Of a DNA stretch of 64,000 nucleotides, positions 9,072 through 17,711 are shown one piece after another. The notes beneath the pieces are model-generated. The model saw only the letters and a list, made by a program, of their open reading frames with translations. It ran no database searches and had not been told where the DNA came from. The stretch comes from Betaproteobacteria bacterium. GTDB lineage: Bacteria; Pseudomonadota; Gammaproteobacteria; Burkholderiales; JACQAP01. Within the stretch, counting starts at the first letter, position 1. Every line of letters starts with the position of its first letter. Position numbers and translations under genes: made by a program. Location: the NCBI GenBank assembly GCA_016194905.1, contig JACQAP010000005.1, positions 141,114 through 205,113 on the forward strand. The letters run 5' to 3'.

Positions 9072-9592
9072 GATTTGTTCTGAGCGGGCGGCCAGGCGCG
9101 TTCGTGACGGCGAAACGCGGGAACCGGGTTGTCCCACGAGCCCTGGTAGGCGTCGGTGAACGGCCGCAGGCTTTGCAGGGCCTGCCGGATATCCTTGTCC
9201 GCGCGCACGGCAAACGCATCGAATCCGACCCGCTTCATGTAGAAAAGCTGGTCCGGCAGCACATCGCCTATCGCGCGCAATTCGCCGCGATAGCCGAAGC
9301 GCGAACGCAGCAGGTAGGCGATCGAGTAGCCGCGTCCGTCGGTGAACTTCGGAAAATCAATCGCAATCAGCGATAGCGACGGCAAAGAAGGCGCGAGCCT
9401 GGCGGGATCGTCGGTGCCGGTCAGCCAGACGCCGACATCGCCGCGCGCGGCCAATCCCGCCTGCTGATCGAGCCACACGGCGAGCGGAACGATAACGCGG
9501 CCTGAGGGCATGATTGCCGGCCCGTCAGCGGCCGGACGCAGGACCTGCCAGTCGTCGGCCACCACCGCGCCGCGCAGAATGATCTCAGACAT
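9068..9592 (-). CDS. DUF934 protein of the sulfite-reductase operon
   Basis: A 174-residue soluble protein with the DUF934 signature: LIAIDFPKFTDGRGYSIAYL, LRSRFGYRGELRAIGDVLPD and QLFYMKRVGFDAFAV. The family is almost always encoded between sulfite reductase and cysH in Proteobacteria and is sometimes called an oxidoreductase, but no activity is established. The ATG at 9592 overlaps the cysI end by 8 bp and its stop overlaps the cysH start by 4 bp. The tight coupling suggests a function needed with CysI and CysH. Confidence 0.92.
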   Translation of the reverse strand: MSEIILRGAVVADDWQVLRPAADGPAIMPSGRVIVPLAVWLDQQAGLAARGDVGVWLTGTDDPARLAPSLPSLSLIAIDFPKFTDGRGYSIAYLLRSRFGYRGELRAIGDVLPDQLFYMKRVGFDAFAVRADKDIRQALQSLRPFTDAYQGSWDNPVPAFRRHERAWPPAQNKS

Positions 9593-11318
9593 CGGCTGCT
9601 GCTCCTTCGCGATTCTCCGCTCCTTCCCGATTCTCGGTGCTCGCGCGCAACGGCGAGCCGTAGACGCCCGACTTGAAAGGCGCAACGCCCAGACGCGCGA
9701 CCGTATCGATGAACCGTTCGTCCGCTTCGCGCTGCTCCAGGTAGATATCGACCAGCCGCGAGATGACATCGGGCATGTCATCCGCCTTGAACGACGGCCC
9801 GATGACCTTGCCGATGGCGCTGCGGCCGCGCCCAGCCTGCGAACCGTCGGCACCGCCGACCGAAACCTGGTACCACTCCTCGCCGTCCTTGTCGACGCCG
9901 AGAATACCGATATGTCCGGCATGGTGATGACCGCAGGAATTCATGCAGCCGGAAATGTTGATGTTCAGTTCGCCGATGTCGTGCAGAAAATCCAGATCAT
10001 CGAAGCGGCGCTGGATGGCCTCCGCGATCGGAATGGATTTGGCATTCGCAAGCGAGCAGAAATCTCCGCCCGGGCAGGCGATGATGTCCGTCAGAAGTCC
10101 GAGGTTCGGCGTGGCGAGCCCGGCGTGGCGGGCTTCTTCCCACAGGGTAAACAAGTCGTTCGCGCGCACGTCGGGCAGGATGAGGTTCTGTTCGTGGGAC
10201 ACGCGCACTTCGCCGAAACCGAAACGCTCGGACCAGTCGGCGACCAGATCCATCTGTTCCGCCGTGGCATCTCCCGGCGGCACGCCGGTCTTCTTCAACG
10301 ACAACACAACCGCACGATAGCCCGGGATGCGATGCGCGTTGATCGCGCGTCCCACCCAGCGGGCAAAACCGGCGTTCTCACTCGCGTGCCGATTGAATTC
10401 GGCGTCGTCCGCCGGCCGGGCCGCATAGTCAGGCGGGGCAAAGTAAGCCGATACGCGGGCCAACTCCTGGTCCGTCAGCGTATCCGGCCCGTCCCTGGTA
10501 AGAACCCACTCTTCTTCCACCTGGCACGCGAATTCTTCCGCTCCCAGCGCCTTGACCAGGATCTTGATGCGCGCCTTGTAGAGATTGTCGCGACGGCCAT
10601 AGCGGTTGTAGACGCGCAGGATTGCCTCGACGTACGTGTTCATGTGTTGCCACGGCAGGAAGTCGCGGATCACCGGACCGATTACCGGCGTGCGGCCCAT
10701 GCCGCCCCCGACCAATACGCGCATTCCGACTTCGCCGTCCGGCCCGCGGCGCAAATACAAGCCGATGTCGTGGAACGCGGTTGCAGCGCGGTCTTCCTCG
10801 GCACCGTTCACCGCGATCTTGAATTTGCGCGGCAGGAACGCGAACTCCGGATGGAACGTGGACCACTGCCTCAGGATTTCCGCCAGCGGCCGCGGATCGA
10901 GAACTTCGTCCGGCGCGACGCCCGCAAATTCGTCGGACGTAATGTTGCGCACGCAGTTGCCGCTGGTCTGGATCGCATGCATCTCTACCGATGCGAGATC
11001 GGCGAGTATGTCGGGCGAATCCTCCAGGCGGGGCCAGTTGTACTGGATGTTCTGCCGCGTCGTGAAATGTCCATAGCCGCGGTCATAACGCCGCGCTATC
11101 GAAGCCAGCATGCGCAACTGAGTTGCAGACAGCAGGCCGTAGGGGATCGCCACCCGCAGCATGTGCGCATACCGCTGCATGTACAACCCGTTCTGCAGGC
11201 GCAACGGCCGGAACTCGTCTTCGCTCAGGTCGCCGGCGAGGAAACGCCGCACCTGGTCTCGATACTGCGCTACGCGCTCGTTGACGAGATTGCGATCGAC
11301 TTGATCGTATACGTACAT
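9585..11318 (-). CDS. cysI: Sulfite reductase hemoprotein, siroheme/4Fe-4S (CysI-like)
   Basis: Catalyses the six-electron reduction of sulfite to sulfide, 577 residues. It has the two half-repeats of the sulfite/nitrite reductase fold. TRQNIQYNW lies near 88-95. The siroheme-[4Fe-4S] ligands are Cys415 and Cys421 (CPGGDFC) and Cys458 and Cys462 (GCMNSC). There is no CysJ gene in the operon. The C-terminal tail is odd: ENREGA occurs twice in a row, encoded by a tandem 18-bp duplication immediately before the DUF934 start. Nitrite reductase activity cannot be excluded from sequence, but the cys context argues for sulfite. Confidence 0.94.
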   Translation of the reverse strand: MYVYDQVDRNLVNERVAQYRDQVRRFLAGDLSEDEFRPLRLQNGLYMQRYAHMLRVAIPYGLLSATQLRMLASIARRYDRGYGHFTTRQNIQYNWPRLEDSPDILADLASVEMHAIQTSGNCVRNITSDEFAGVAPDEVLDPRPLAEILRQWSTFHPEFAFLPRKFKIAVNGAEEDRAATAFHDIGLYLRRGPDGEVGMRVLVGGGMGRTPVIGPVIRDFLPWQHMNTYVEAILRVYNRYGRRDNLYKARIKILVKALGAEEFACQVEEEWVLTRDGPDTLTDQELARVSAYFAPPDYAARPADDAEFNRHASENAGFARWVGRAINAHRIPGYRAVVLSLKKTGVPPGDATAEQMDLVADWSERFGFGEVRVSHEQNLILPDVRANDLFTLWEEARHAGLATPNLGLLTDIIACPGGDFCSLANAKSIPIAEAIQRRFDDLDFLHDIGELNINISGCMNSCGHHHAGHIGILGVDKDGEEWYQVSVGGADGSQAGRGRSAIGKVIGPSFKADDMPDVISRLVDIYLEQREADERFIDTVARLGVAPFKSGVYGSPLRASTENREGAENREGAAADV

Positions 11319-11360
11319 GACTATGCCTTTTGCGAAATTTGCATGCGGGGAACGGCCCGG

Positions 11361-12134
11361 TTACCAGACCAGCTTGCCGCCGACCAGCACCAGCATGGAT
11401 GCCAGCGCCGGACGCAGCCAGCGATCGGCGATGCGACCGCTCAACTGGCTGCCGAGGTAGATGCCCGGAAGCGACCCGATCAGCAGGTTGCCGAGCAGAT
11501 GCCAATCCACCGTGCCCATGTAGAAATGTCCCAGGCCGGCGACTGCTGTCAGCGGAACTGCGTGCGCGATATCGCTGCCCACGATGCGCGACGCGGGCAA
11601 CAGCGGAAACAGCCAGAACAACGCTGCCACCCCGACCGCACCCGCACCAACCGAGCTCAATGCGACAAGCGCGCCGATCACTGCGCCGGTCGCGATGGTG
11701 GCCGGCACAATGTGGCGCTCGCGCCACTCTTTACCTGCGCCGTGCCTGCCCAGGCCTTGCAGCCGCTCCTTGAACAGGATTGCCAGCGCAGTCAGGATCA
11801 GGGCGACCCCCAGCGAACCGGTGATGAGGCCGCCGACCCTGTGACTGTCGACGCCAAGTGTATGAAGCGCGACCAAGGCGGCCAGAGCGGCCGGTATGCT
11901 GCCGGCCGCAAGGCAACCGACCAGTTTCCATTCGACGTTGCCACGACGGGCGTGCACCCAGACTCCGGTGGCTTTGGTGAAGGAAGCGTACAGCAGATCT
12001 GTCCCTACGGCAGTTGCGGGGGAGACACCGAATATCATAACCAGCATCGGCGTCATCAGCGAACCGCCGCCGACGCCGGTGAGCCCTACGATAAATCCGA
12101 CCAGCAACCCTGACAGGGCGTAACCCAGTTCCAT
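11361..12134 (-). CDS. TauE/SafE-family sulfite/sulfur-anion permease
   Basis: A 257-residue integral membrane protein of the TauE/SafE family, whose characterised members export sulfite or organosulfur anions. The family hallmark GLTGVGGGSLMTPMLV is at about residues 18-33 and is echoed at the second half by ALSSVGAGAVGVAALF. About eight hydrophobic helices are visible. It is the first gene of the operon, 42 bp before cysI. A role in sulfite efflux or sulfur-anion exchange beside sulfite reductase is likely but inferred. Confidence 0.9.
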   Translation of the reverse strand: MELGYALSGLLVGFIVGLTGVGGGSLMTPMLVMIFGVSPATAVGTDLLYASFTKATGVWVHARRGNVEWKLVGCLAAGSIPAALAALVALHTLGVDSHRVGGLITGSLGVALILTALAILFKERLQGLGRHGAGKEWRERHIVPATIATGAVIGALVALSSVGAGAVGVAALFWLFPLLPASRIVGSDIAHAVPLTAVAGLGHFYMGTVDWHLLGNLLIGSLPGIYLGSQLSGRIADRWLRPALASMLVLVGGKLVW

Positions 12135-12293
12135 TTTTTCACCCTGCGGGCCGCGTTTGCGCGCCCCGTCTCAAACTCGTGTTGTCGACGATGGACGGAT
12201 GATACTGGCAGTCCTTATATTTCTTATGACTATTCTGTTAGTATTAAATACGAATCCATTATTAAGCCGACCGTTTCGTCGGAACAACAGGCC
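12135..12293. promoter_or_regulatory. Divergent promoter region between tauE-cysI operon and cysB
   Basis: A 159-bp AT-rich divergent region. CTTATATTTCTTATG at 12214-12228 resembles the motif at 4905-4919 upstream of the other sulfur operon and is the best candidate CysB site. On the + strand TATTAAATA near 12242-12250 could be part of the cysB -10 region. The arrangement would let CysB control the reduction operon and itself. Confidence 0.5.
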
Positions 12294-13220
12294 ATGAAAC
12301 TGCAGCAGTTACGCTACATCTGCGAAGTTGCCCGCCAGAATCTCAATCTCTCGAAGGCGGCTGAGGTCCTGCACACCTCGCAACCGGGTATCAGCAAGCA
12401 GATCCGCAGTCTGGAGGAAGAACTCGGCGTCGATATTTTCGTCCGCCACGGCAAGCGCGTCGTCGCCGTTACCGAACCTGGAAAGGCGATCCTGGATATC
12501 GCTCAGCGAATCTTGAAGGATGTCGAGAATCTCAAGCAGGTCGGCGAGCAATTCACCGAGGAGGACAAGGGGCGCCTCACGATCGCGACCACGCATACGC
12601 AGGCCCGATATGCGCTTCCCCAGATCATCCAGCGATTCACGAAGCGTTATCCCGAAGTACGGCTGTCGTTGCGCCAGGGCAGCCCGACCCAGATTTCCGA
12701 AATGGTGGCCTCCGGTGAAGCCGACATCGCCATTGCAACCGAGGCGATCGAGCTATACGAGGACCTGGTGATGCTGCCCTGCTACAAGTGGAACCGTTGC
12801 GTTCTGGTGCAACCCGGTCACCCATTGTTGAAGGTAAAAAAGCTTACCGTCGAGGCGATCGCTGCGTTTCCGATCATCACCTACGATTTCGCATTCACCG
12901 GCAGATCGAAGATCAACCAGGCATTTGCGGACAAGGGACTGACTCCCAACGTCGTGCTGACGGCAATCGACGCCGACGTCATCAAGACTTACGTGGAACT
13001 CGGTCTTGGCGTGGGCATTGTTGCGATGATGGCTTACGATCCGAAACGGGACACGCATGTACGCGCCATCGATGCCAGCCATTTGTTCGAACCGAGCACA
13101 ACGCGCATCGGCATCCGCAAGAACAGTTATCTGCGCGGCTATACCTACGACTTCATCGAAATGTTCGCGCCCCACCTCACCCGCCGGGTCGTCGACGACG
13201 CGATGCACAGCAAGGGGTGA
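12294..13220 (+). CDS. cysB: CysB, LysR-type regulator of sulfur assimilation
   Basis: A 308-residue LysR-family activator. The N-terminal helix-turn-helix spans about 1-60 (MKLQQLRYICEVARQNLNLS, then KAAEVLHTSQPGISKQIRSL). The effector domain contains TTHTQARYALP near 99-109, a CysB-specific stretch that binds sulfate or O-acetylserine derivatives in characterised homologues. It is divergent from tauE-cysI and lies next to putative operator DNA. It is expected to activate both sulfur operons when cysteine is scarce. Confidence 0.95.
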   Translation: MKLQQLRYICEVARQNLNLSKAAEVLHTSQPGISKQIRSLEEELGVDIFVRHGKRVVAVTEPGKAILDIAQRILKDVENLKQVGEQFTEEDKGRLTIATTHTQARYALPQIIQRFTKRYPEVRLSLRQGSPTQISEMVASGEADIAIATEAIELYEDLVMLPCYKWNRCVLVQPGHPLLKVKKLTVEAIAAFPIITYDFAFTGRSKINQAFADKGLTPNVVLTAIDADVIKTYVELGLGVGIVAMMAYDPKRDTHVRAIDASHLFEPSTTRIGIRKNSYLRGYTYDFIEMFAPHLTRRVVDDAMHSKG

Positions 13221-13670
13221 TGGTCTTTCCCACGTTAGCAAACAACCAGCTTGAAGCCGGAGATACGCCGGCTATTGCGCTTATTACCGCGTCCCTTTCA
13301 TCGATATTTCCCGACGGCACCACGCTCATAGACTAAGTGCCATCGCACTATCATTCCTCGTCTTCGTTTCCGTTGTTCGCGGTTAGCACAAGCGAATTGC
13401 CGTAAGCAAAACGCGACTACCATTTTTCGTCACATTGGACGTAATTTGACCGGTGACGCAATTCATCCGCGCCGGGCGTTATTTGGCATGCAAATAGGCG
13501 GTACCCTGCCGGGCGGCAATTTTTGATCACCGTAACCACCTGAACAAACAGCCGAAAAAGAAGCGTTGATTTTGGCGTCAATTCCCACTGCGATTGGGTA
13601 CAGACATTGCGTATTCCAAGGGTGTTGCGCCACTACCTGAATTAATGCTTCCTAACAGGAGAAAGTGATC
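13221..13670. other. 450-bp intergenic region without a recognisable gene
   Basis: No coding sequence is convincing here. A hairpin with 6-bp stem AGCCGG/CCGGCT lies at 13255-13273, 35 bp past cysB, but has no T-run, so it is at best a weak terminator. A near-palindrome ATTTGGCATGCAAAT lies at 13481-13495 and could be an operator for the following secreted-protein gene. GGAG at 13657-13660 is that gene's ribosome-binding site. Confidence 0.5.
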
Positions 13671-14675
13671 ATGAATACCGAAACGCAGCGGCGTATGTTC
13701 GCGCCGCTAGTGCGCGGATTGCTAGTTTGTTTGCTTGGTTCTTATGCGTTTACTGCCATAGCGGGAATCACCGAGGTCGAGCCGAATGACTCGCTTTCCA
13801 CTGCGCAGTCGACTCCTGTACCAGCCACAGGTATCACCATTTCTGCAATGATCGGCCGTACCGCAGGCGATCTCACGACCGATGTCGATTTCTTCACCTT
13901 CGATGCGACCCAGGGAGACACGCCTTCGATTACGATCGTCGGTGCGATGGGTCCGGCGGACGCCGCTGGTAATTGCTCCGGCTTTCCTAGCAACCTCGCC
14001 CTCTATGACTCTTTGGGAAATATGCTTGGTGGGGGTCAGGAAACATGCGGGCTCGCGGACGCGATGATCAACAATGTAACATTGTCATCAACCGGGAAGT
14101 ATTTCGTTGCGGTCAGCGCTTGGTCACACTATTTTGATCCAGACGGCGTTGTGGAGAATATGGACATGGCGACCCCCGGTGGTCCGTATCAACTCGTTAT
14201 CAACAACGTCCGGAATCCCACTCCTACGCCGCCGCCCCCCCCGCCCCCGGTGCAGTCGCCTTCGGCCAAACACGTGCCGATCGAAGTCAGGCACTGGCAC
14301 CAGGATGAACGCGACCTGGATAACAAACGGCGGGGTATGTGGCCGATTGCGGTCGCTATTCTGTCAATGTCGGACTTCGACGCAATGACGGTGGATCCCA
14401 ACTCCCTGACATTCGGCGCCACGGGAAATGAGAAGAGCCTGTTCCGCTGCCGCAAGCAGGGCAGAGATATCAATCGAGACGGGCTTATCGACATGGTGTG
14501 CTACTTCAAGGCCGACGTCGCCAATTTCCAGACCGGCCATCTGAACGGGGTGCTGAAAGGCAAGACCAAGTCTGGCCAGGTGATCGAAGGCAGTGCCGCT
14601 TTGAAGATTTTCTCACGGCGAACGGAGAGGCACGGCTTCAAACATCGCGACCACGACGGCGACAAAAGGCCCTAG
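13671..14675 (+). CDS. Secreted protein with pre-peptidase-like beta domain and proline linker
   Basis: Predicted 334-residue exported protein. I chose the ATG at 13671 for its GGAG at 8-9 bases spacing. The signal peptide covers about 1-32. The domain beginning EVEPNDSLSTAQ near 35-46, with DVDFFTFDATQGDTPSI and LALYDSLGNMLG, resembles bacterial pre-peptidase C-terminal (PPC/DVUA0089-like) beta-sandwich domains found in secreted proteins. A run of prolines near 183-194 links to a second C-terminal domain rich in charged residues that I do not recognise. No enzymatic motif is seen. It is monocistronic, followed by a strong terminator. Confidence 0.75.
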   Translation: MNTETQRRMFAPLVRGLLVCLLGSYAFTAIAGITEVEPNDSLSTAQSTPVPATGITISAMIGRTAGDLTTDVDFFTFDATQGDTPSITIVGAMGPADAAGNCSGFPSNLALYDSLGNMLGGGQETCGLADAMINNVTLSSTGKYFVAVSAWSHYFDPDGVVENMDMATPGGPYQLVINNVRNPTPTPPPPPPPVQSPSAKHVPIEVRHWHQDERDLDNKRRGMWPIAVAILSMSDFDAMTVDPNSLTFGATGNEKSLFRCRKQGRDINRDGLIDMVCYFKADVANFQTGHLNGVLKGKTKSGQVIEGSAALKIFSRRTERHGFKHRDHDGDKRP

Positions 14676-14753
14676 ATCCGAGCGGTGAATCGCGGAAGAC
14701 GACACAGTAAGAACAAAGACAGCCGCTTCATCACTAAGTGATTTGCGGTCTTG

Positions 14754-14782
14754 GCCCCCGTCAAAAGCGGGGGCTTTTTTTT
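14754..14782 (+). terminator. Strong rho-independent terminator
   Basis: GCCCCCG, a 7-base loop TCAAAAG and CGGGGGC form a perfect 7-bp GC stem followed by eight T residues. It ends the transcript of the secreted-protein gene 79 bp downstream of its stop. Confidence 0.95.
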
Positions 14783-14873
14783 GGGATTCTCTTGGCTTTG
14801 CCCCCCGCACGCATTTCTTGCGGCAGCCGCGTCGGACCTTGCGACTTGGTTCGCCTCGCGCAATTGGGAAAGC

Positions 14874-16409
14874 TTACGTGGACCGCTTGGCGAAATCACG
14901 CGGCCGGAAACCCAGCAGCCAGAGACTGCCGAAGTAAGTCGCAACTCCAGCGAGCACAACCATCGATAGCCGGCCGATCCGCCACGCGACTGCACTGCTC
15001 ATCCAGGAGGCATCGTCTCCGGCAAGCAGCCACAGAACTACGCTCATGGCCAGCAATGCCAGCGCAAGCTTGACCAGAAATGCCTTCCAGCCGGGTTGCG
15101 GCTGGAATACCTGATGACGACGCAACTTGTAAAAAAGAAGCGCCGCGTTTAGGCAAGCGCCAAGCGAAATGGCGAGCGCCAGGCCCGCGTGCTGCAGCTT
15201 CCAGATAAACGCCAAGTTCATTAATTGCGTGGCTACCAGGACGATCAGCGCGATCTTTACCGGAGTCCGGATATTCTGCCTCGCATAGAAACCCGGAGCC
15301 AGTACCTTGACGAGAATGAGCGCCAGGAGTCCGACGCTGTAAGCGATGAGGGCATTGCGCGTCATCATCACGTCGTCGAATGTAAAGGCACCGTGCTGGA
15401 ACAACGTGGAGATCAACGGCACCGCGAGCAATGCCAGCGCAAACGCACAGGGCAAAGCCAGCAGGAACGTCAGCCGCAGCCCCCAGTCAAGAAGTTTCGA
15501 ATACTCTTCGCCGGTCTTGTCGGCGAAGCTTCGAGTCAGGCTCGGCAACAGGATGGTGCCCAGCGCAACACCGAGCAGCCCGGTCGGAAATTCCATCAGG
15601 CGATCGGCGTAGTAGAGCCAGGAGACACTGCCGGTTATCATGAAGGAGGCAAAGATTGTATTGATCAGCAGACTGATCTGACTTATGGACACGCCGAATA
15701 CCGCGGGCCCCATCAATTTCAGGATTCTCCATACGCCCGGATCTTTCAATTCGACGCGCAGTCGCGGCAGCATGCCGATTTTGGCCAGGAACGGAAGCTG
15801 GAAAACCAGCTGCAGCAGGCCGCCGGCAAACACTGCCCAAGCCAGCGCCAGAACAGGTGGGTCGAAGTACGGCGCCAACCACAGCGCGAACACGATGAAC
15901 GAGACGTTCAGCAGTGTCGGCGTGAACGCCGGCACCGAAAAGCGGCTCCAGGTATTCAGGATCCCGCCTGCAAGCGAAGTGAGCGAGATGAAGAGGATGT
16001 AGGGAAAGGTAATGCGCAACAACTGCACGGTGACGGCGAACTTGTCAGGGGTCGCCACGAACCCCGGCGCGGTGATGTAAATGATCAGCGGCGCCGCGAT
16101 CATCCCGACAGCAGAAACGACGATAAGGATCAAGCTCAGCAAAGTCGCAACGTGGTCAACCAGCGAGCGAGTCTCGTCGGGCGTCCGCGTATTGCGATAT
16201 TCCCCGAGTATCGGGACAAATGCCTGCGCGAACGCTCCTTCGGCGAAGAGTCGCCGCAGCAGGTTGGGAAGCCGGAACGCCACGAAAAAAGCATCCGTAT
16301 ACAGTCCCGCGCCAAATGCGCGGGCGATTACGGCATCGCGTACGAATCCCAGAATTCGCGACACCAACGTCATGCTGCTGATGGTCGCCAAGGCCTTGAG
16401 CAAATTCAT
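14874..16409 (-). CDS. murJ: Lipid II flippase MurJ (MviN)
   Basis: Flips lipid-linked peptidoglycan precursors across the inner membrane. It has 511 residues and about 14 hydrophobic helices. The N-terminus [20 protein letters not shown], followed by [15 protein letters not shown] and [20 protein letters not shown], is diagnostic. I use the internal ATG at 16409, matching the family N-terminus, and reject an in-frame extension into the rpsT promoter region. It is divergent from rpsT, a common arrangement in Betaproteobacteria. Confidence 0.96.
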   Translation of the reverse strand: MNLLKALATISSMTLVSRILGFVRDAVIARAFGAGLYTDAFFVAFRLPNLLRRLFAEGAFAQAFVPILGEYRNTRTPDETRSLVDHVATLLSLILIVVSAVGMIAAPLIIYITAPGFVATPDKFAVTVQLLRITFPYILFISLTSLAGGILNTWSRFSVPAFTPTLLNVSFIVFALWLAPYFDPPVLALAWAVFAGGLLQLVFQLPFLAKIGMLPRLRVELKDPGVWRILKLMGPAVFGVSISQISLLINTIFASFMITGSVSWLYYADRLMEFPTGLLGVALGTILLPSLTRSFADKTGEEYSKLLDWGLRLTFLLALPCAFALALLAVPLISTLFQHGAFTFDDVMMTRNALIAYSVGLLALILVKVLAPGFYARQNIRTPVKIALIVLVATQLMNLAFIWKLQHAGLALAISLGACLNAALLFYKLRRHQVFQPQPGWKAFLVKLALALLAMSVVLWLLAGDDASWMSSAVAWRIGRLSMVVLAGVATYFGSLWLLGFRPRDFAKRST

Positions 16410-16604
16410 AATCGTGTGACGTGGATGCCGGGATGCGCCGGATTGTAACCGAGCGATGCCACGAGCCCAGTAGACAGAAAGAGGCTGCCTCGCAAAAGGC
16501 TGCAACGTTTTTCTGGGGAAACCCGCACTATCGAGTTGCAAACTCCCTGCCGGGACAGTACCATACCGCCCTTTTCCGCAGACCCCCGGTTCAAGGAAGA
16601 CCTA

Positions 16605-16868
16605 ATGGCCAATATAGCCTCCGCCAAGAAACGCGCCCGCCAGGCAGTAAACCGCCGTGCCCACAATGCCGGCCAGCGTACGGAATTACGCTCTGCCATC
16701 AAGAACGTGAAAAAGGCGATTGCCGCCGGCGACAAGAAGGCGGCCCAGGCGCAATTTCAAATATCGCAAAGCCGTATCGACTCGATCGCGGACAAACGCA
16801 TCGTGCACAAGAACACGGTTTCGCGGCAAAAAAGTCGTCTGGCCGCAGCCATCAAGGCAATGTCCTGA
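16605..16868 (+). CDS. rpsT: 30S ribosomal protein S20
   Basis: An 87-residue, strongly basic ribosomal protein that binds 16S rRNA. It has the family N-terminus [20 protein letters not shown] and an S-R-I-D-x-I-A-D-K segment. AGGAAG lies upstream of the ATG at 16605. It is divergent from murJ and followed by its own terminator. Confidence 0.98.
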   Translation: MANIASAKKRARQAVNRRAHNAGQRTELRSAIKNVKKAIAAGDKKAAQAQFQISQSRIDSIADKRIVHKNTVSRQKSRLAAAIKAMS

Positions 16869-16887
16869 TCAGGGAGCCTTGGCACAC

Positions 16888-16917
16888 AAAGGCCCGCGCA
16901 TGCGGGCCTTTTGTTTT
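16888..16917 (+). terminator. Terminator of rpsT
   Basis: AAAGGCCCGC, a GCAT loop and GCGGGCCTTT form a 10-bp stem continuing into TTTTGTTTT, 20 bp past the rpsT stop. Confidence 0.92.
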
Positions 16918-16944
16918 GCGGTTGCCGGTCCCGTTCAAACCGGG

Positions 16945-17271
16945 TCATGCCACTCTGATGTCCTTCCGAACCTGCAGCGACTGACGGATTTCGTACCTGC
17001 CTTCCCTCACCTGCAATTCATTGTCGCTACAGAAGGTCATCAAAAATTTGAATGCTTCGGGGCTCATCTGTTCAAGCCGGCGGTCCACCACGACGCACTT
17101 CACACCCGACGCGATGATCGGCTTCAAATAGGGTGAATAGCTGATGCGCTGATCTTCACCGAACAACGACATGCAGCCACAAAGCCGTTCAGCCCAGTCG
17201 CTGGGCCGGAATGTTTCACCGTCCGCGGTAATACCGACGATGAGGATTTCTACTATGGGCGGGCCGGACAT
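16945..17271 (-). CDS. DUF3579 conserved betaproteobacterial protein
   Basis: A 108-residue protein whose core ILIVGITADGETFRPSDWAE and ISYSPYLKPIIASGVKCVVV match DUF3579, a small family largely restricted to Betaproteobacteria and often located next to the arginine genes. The function is unknown. I prefer the ATG at 17271 (MSGPPIVEILIVG) over an upstream in-frame start because the extension has no family similarity. No membrane segments are seen. Confidence 0.85.
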   Translation of the reverse strand: MSGPPIVEILIVGITADGETFRPSDWAERLCGCMSLFGEDQRISYSPYLKPIIASGVKCVVVDRRLEQMSPEAFKFLMTFCSDNELQVREGRYEIRQSLQVRKDIRVA

Positions 17272-17448
17272 TTTGCGGATCCTGAATTCACGGACATCGT
17301 AGCATATTCTGCAACGCACCAAATCTCTTTCCCTAGTCCGATCGATAAAATATAACTTATTGATTGAATATGAAATATAACCAGGCACTCAACCTTTCCT
17401 CAGCAGCCATTCTGAGCTATCGCGGGGCCCAATGGCGCTTGGAATAGT

Positions 17449-17655
17449 TCGATGAGGTAGGGACGCACCATCGCCGTGTTGACGGCGGTCGATTCCTCTC
17501 ATCGACAAATCGCGGCACAAGTTGTGACCCGGCACCGCGTCGGCAGCCATATCGCCCGAATAGGGAAAACAGGGCCAAAGCGCTTGCATCCATGCACCGA
17601 TTCGGATAAATATAGGCCCTGAAAACCCCAGCATTTTCAATAGCACGCACGGCGG
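17449..17655 (+). ncRNA. Candidate structured RNA upstream of argD (possibly 6S RNA)
   Basis: The 440-bp gap between DUF3579 and argD holds strong RNA structure on the + strand. TCGATGAG (17449-17456) pairs with CTCATCGA (17498-17505), and inside it CGCCGT-GTTG-ACGGCG (17472-17487) is a perfect stem-loop. GCCGTG (17473-17478) could instead pair with CACGGC (17648-17653), enclosing about 180 nt, the size of 6S RNA. The order of elements TTCCTC-TCATCGACA, GCACAAGTTGTG and GCACCGCGTCGGCAGCC recalls my memory of the 6S central region (CCUGAGCCGAUA, CCACAAGAAUGUGG). A terminator follows. The alternative is an attenuator leader for the arginine genes. The exact ends are uncertain. Confidence 0.4.
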
Positions 17656-17678
17656 CTTTTTGCCGCCGTGTGCTTTTT
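17643..17678 (+). terminator. Terminator hairpin between the structured RNA and argD
   Basis: CACGGCGGC (17648-17656), loop TTTTT and GCCGCCGTG (17662-17670) form a perfect 9-bp stem, extended by GCA/TGC, and followed by TTTTT (17674-17678). It points toward argD and ends only 33 bp before the argD start. argD therefore depends on read-through or on a promoter overlapping the hairpin. Confidence 0.88.
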
Positions 17679-17711
17679 GGGGCCGGGGAAAACGGCCGGG
17701 TGGGCGACATA

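Noticed and set aside
9510..12113. 867-codon open frame on the + strand opposite cysI and tauE
   Set aside because: It lies wholly antisense to well-supported genes, has Arg/Gln/Asp-rich low-similarity translation and no ribosome-binding site; a GC-rich shadow frame.
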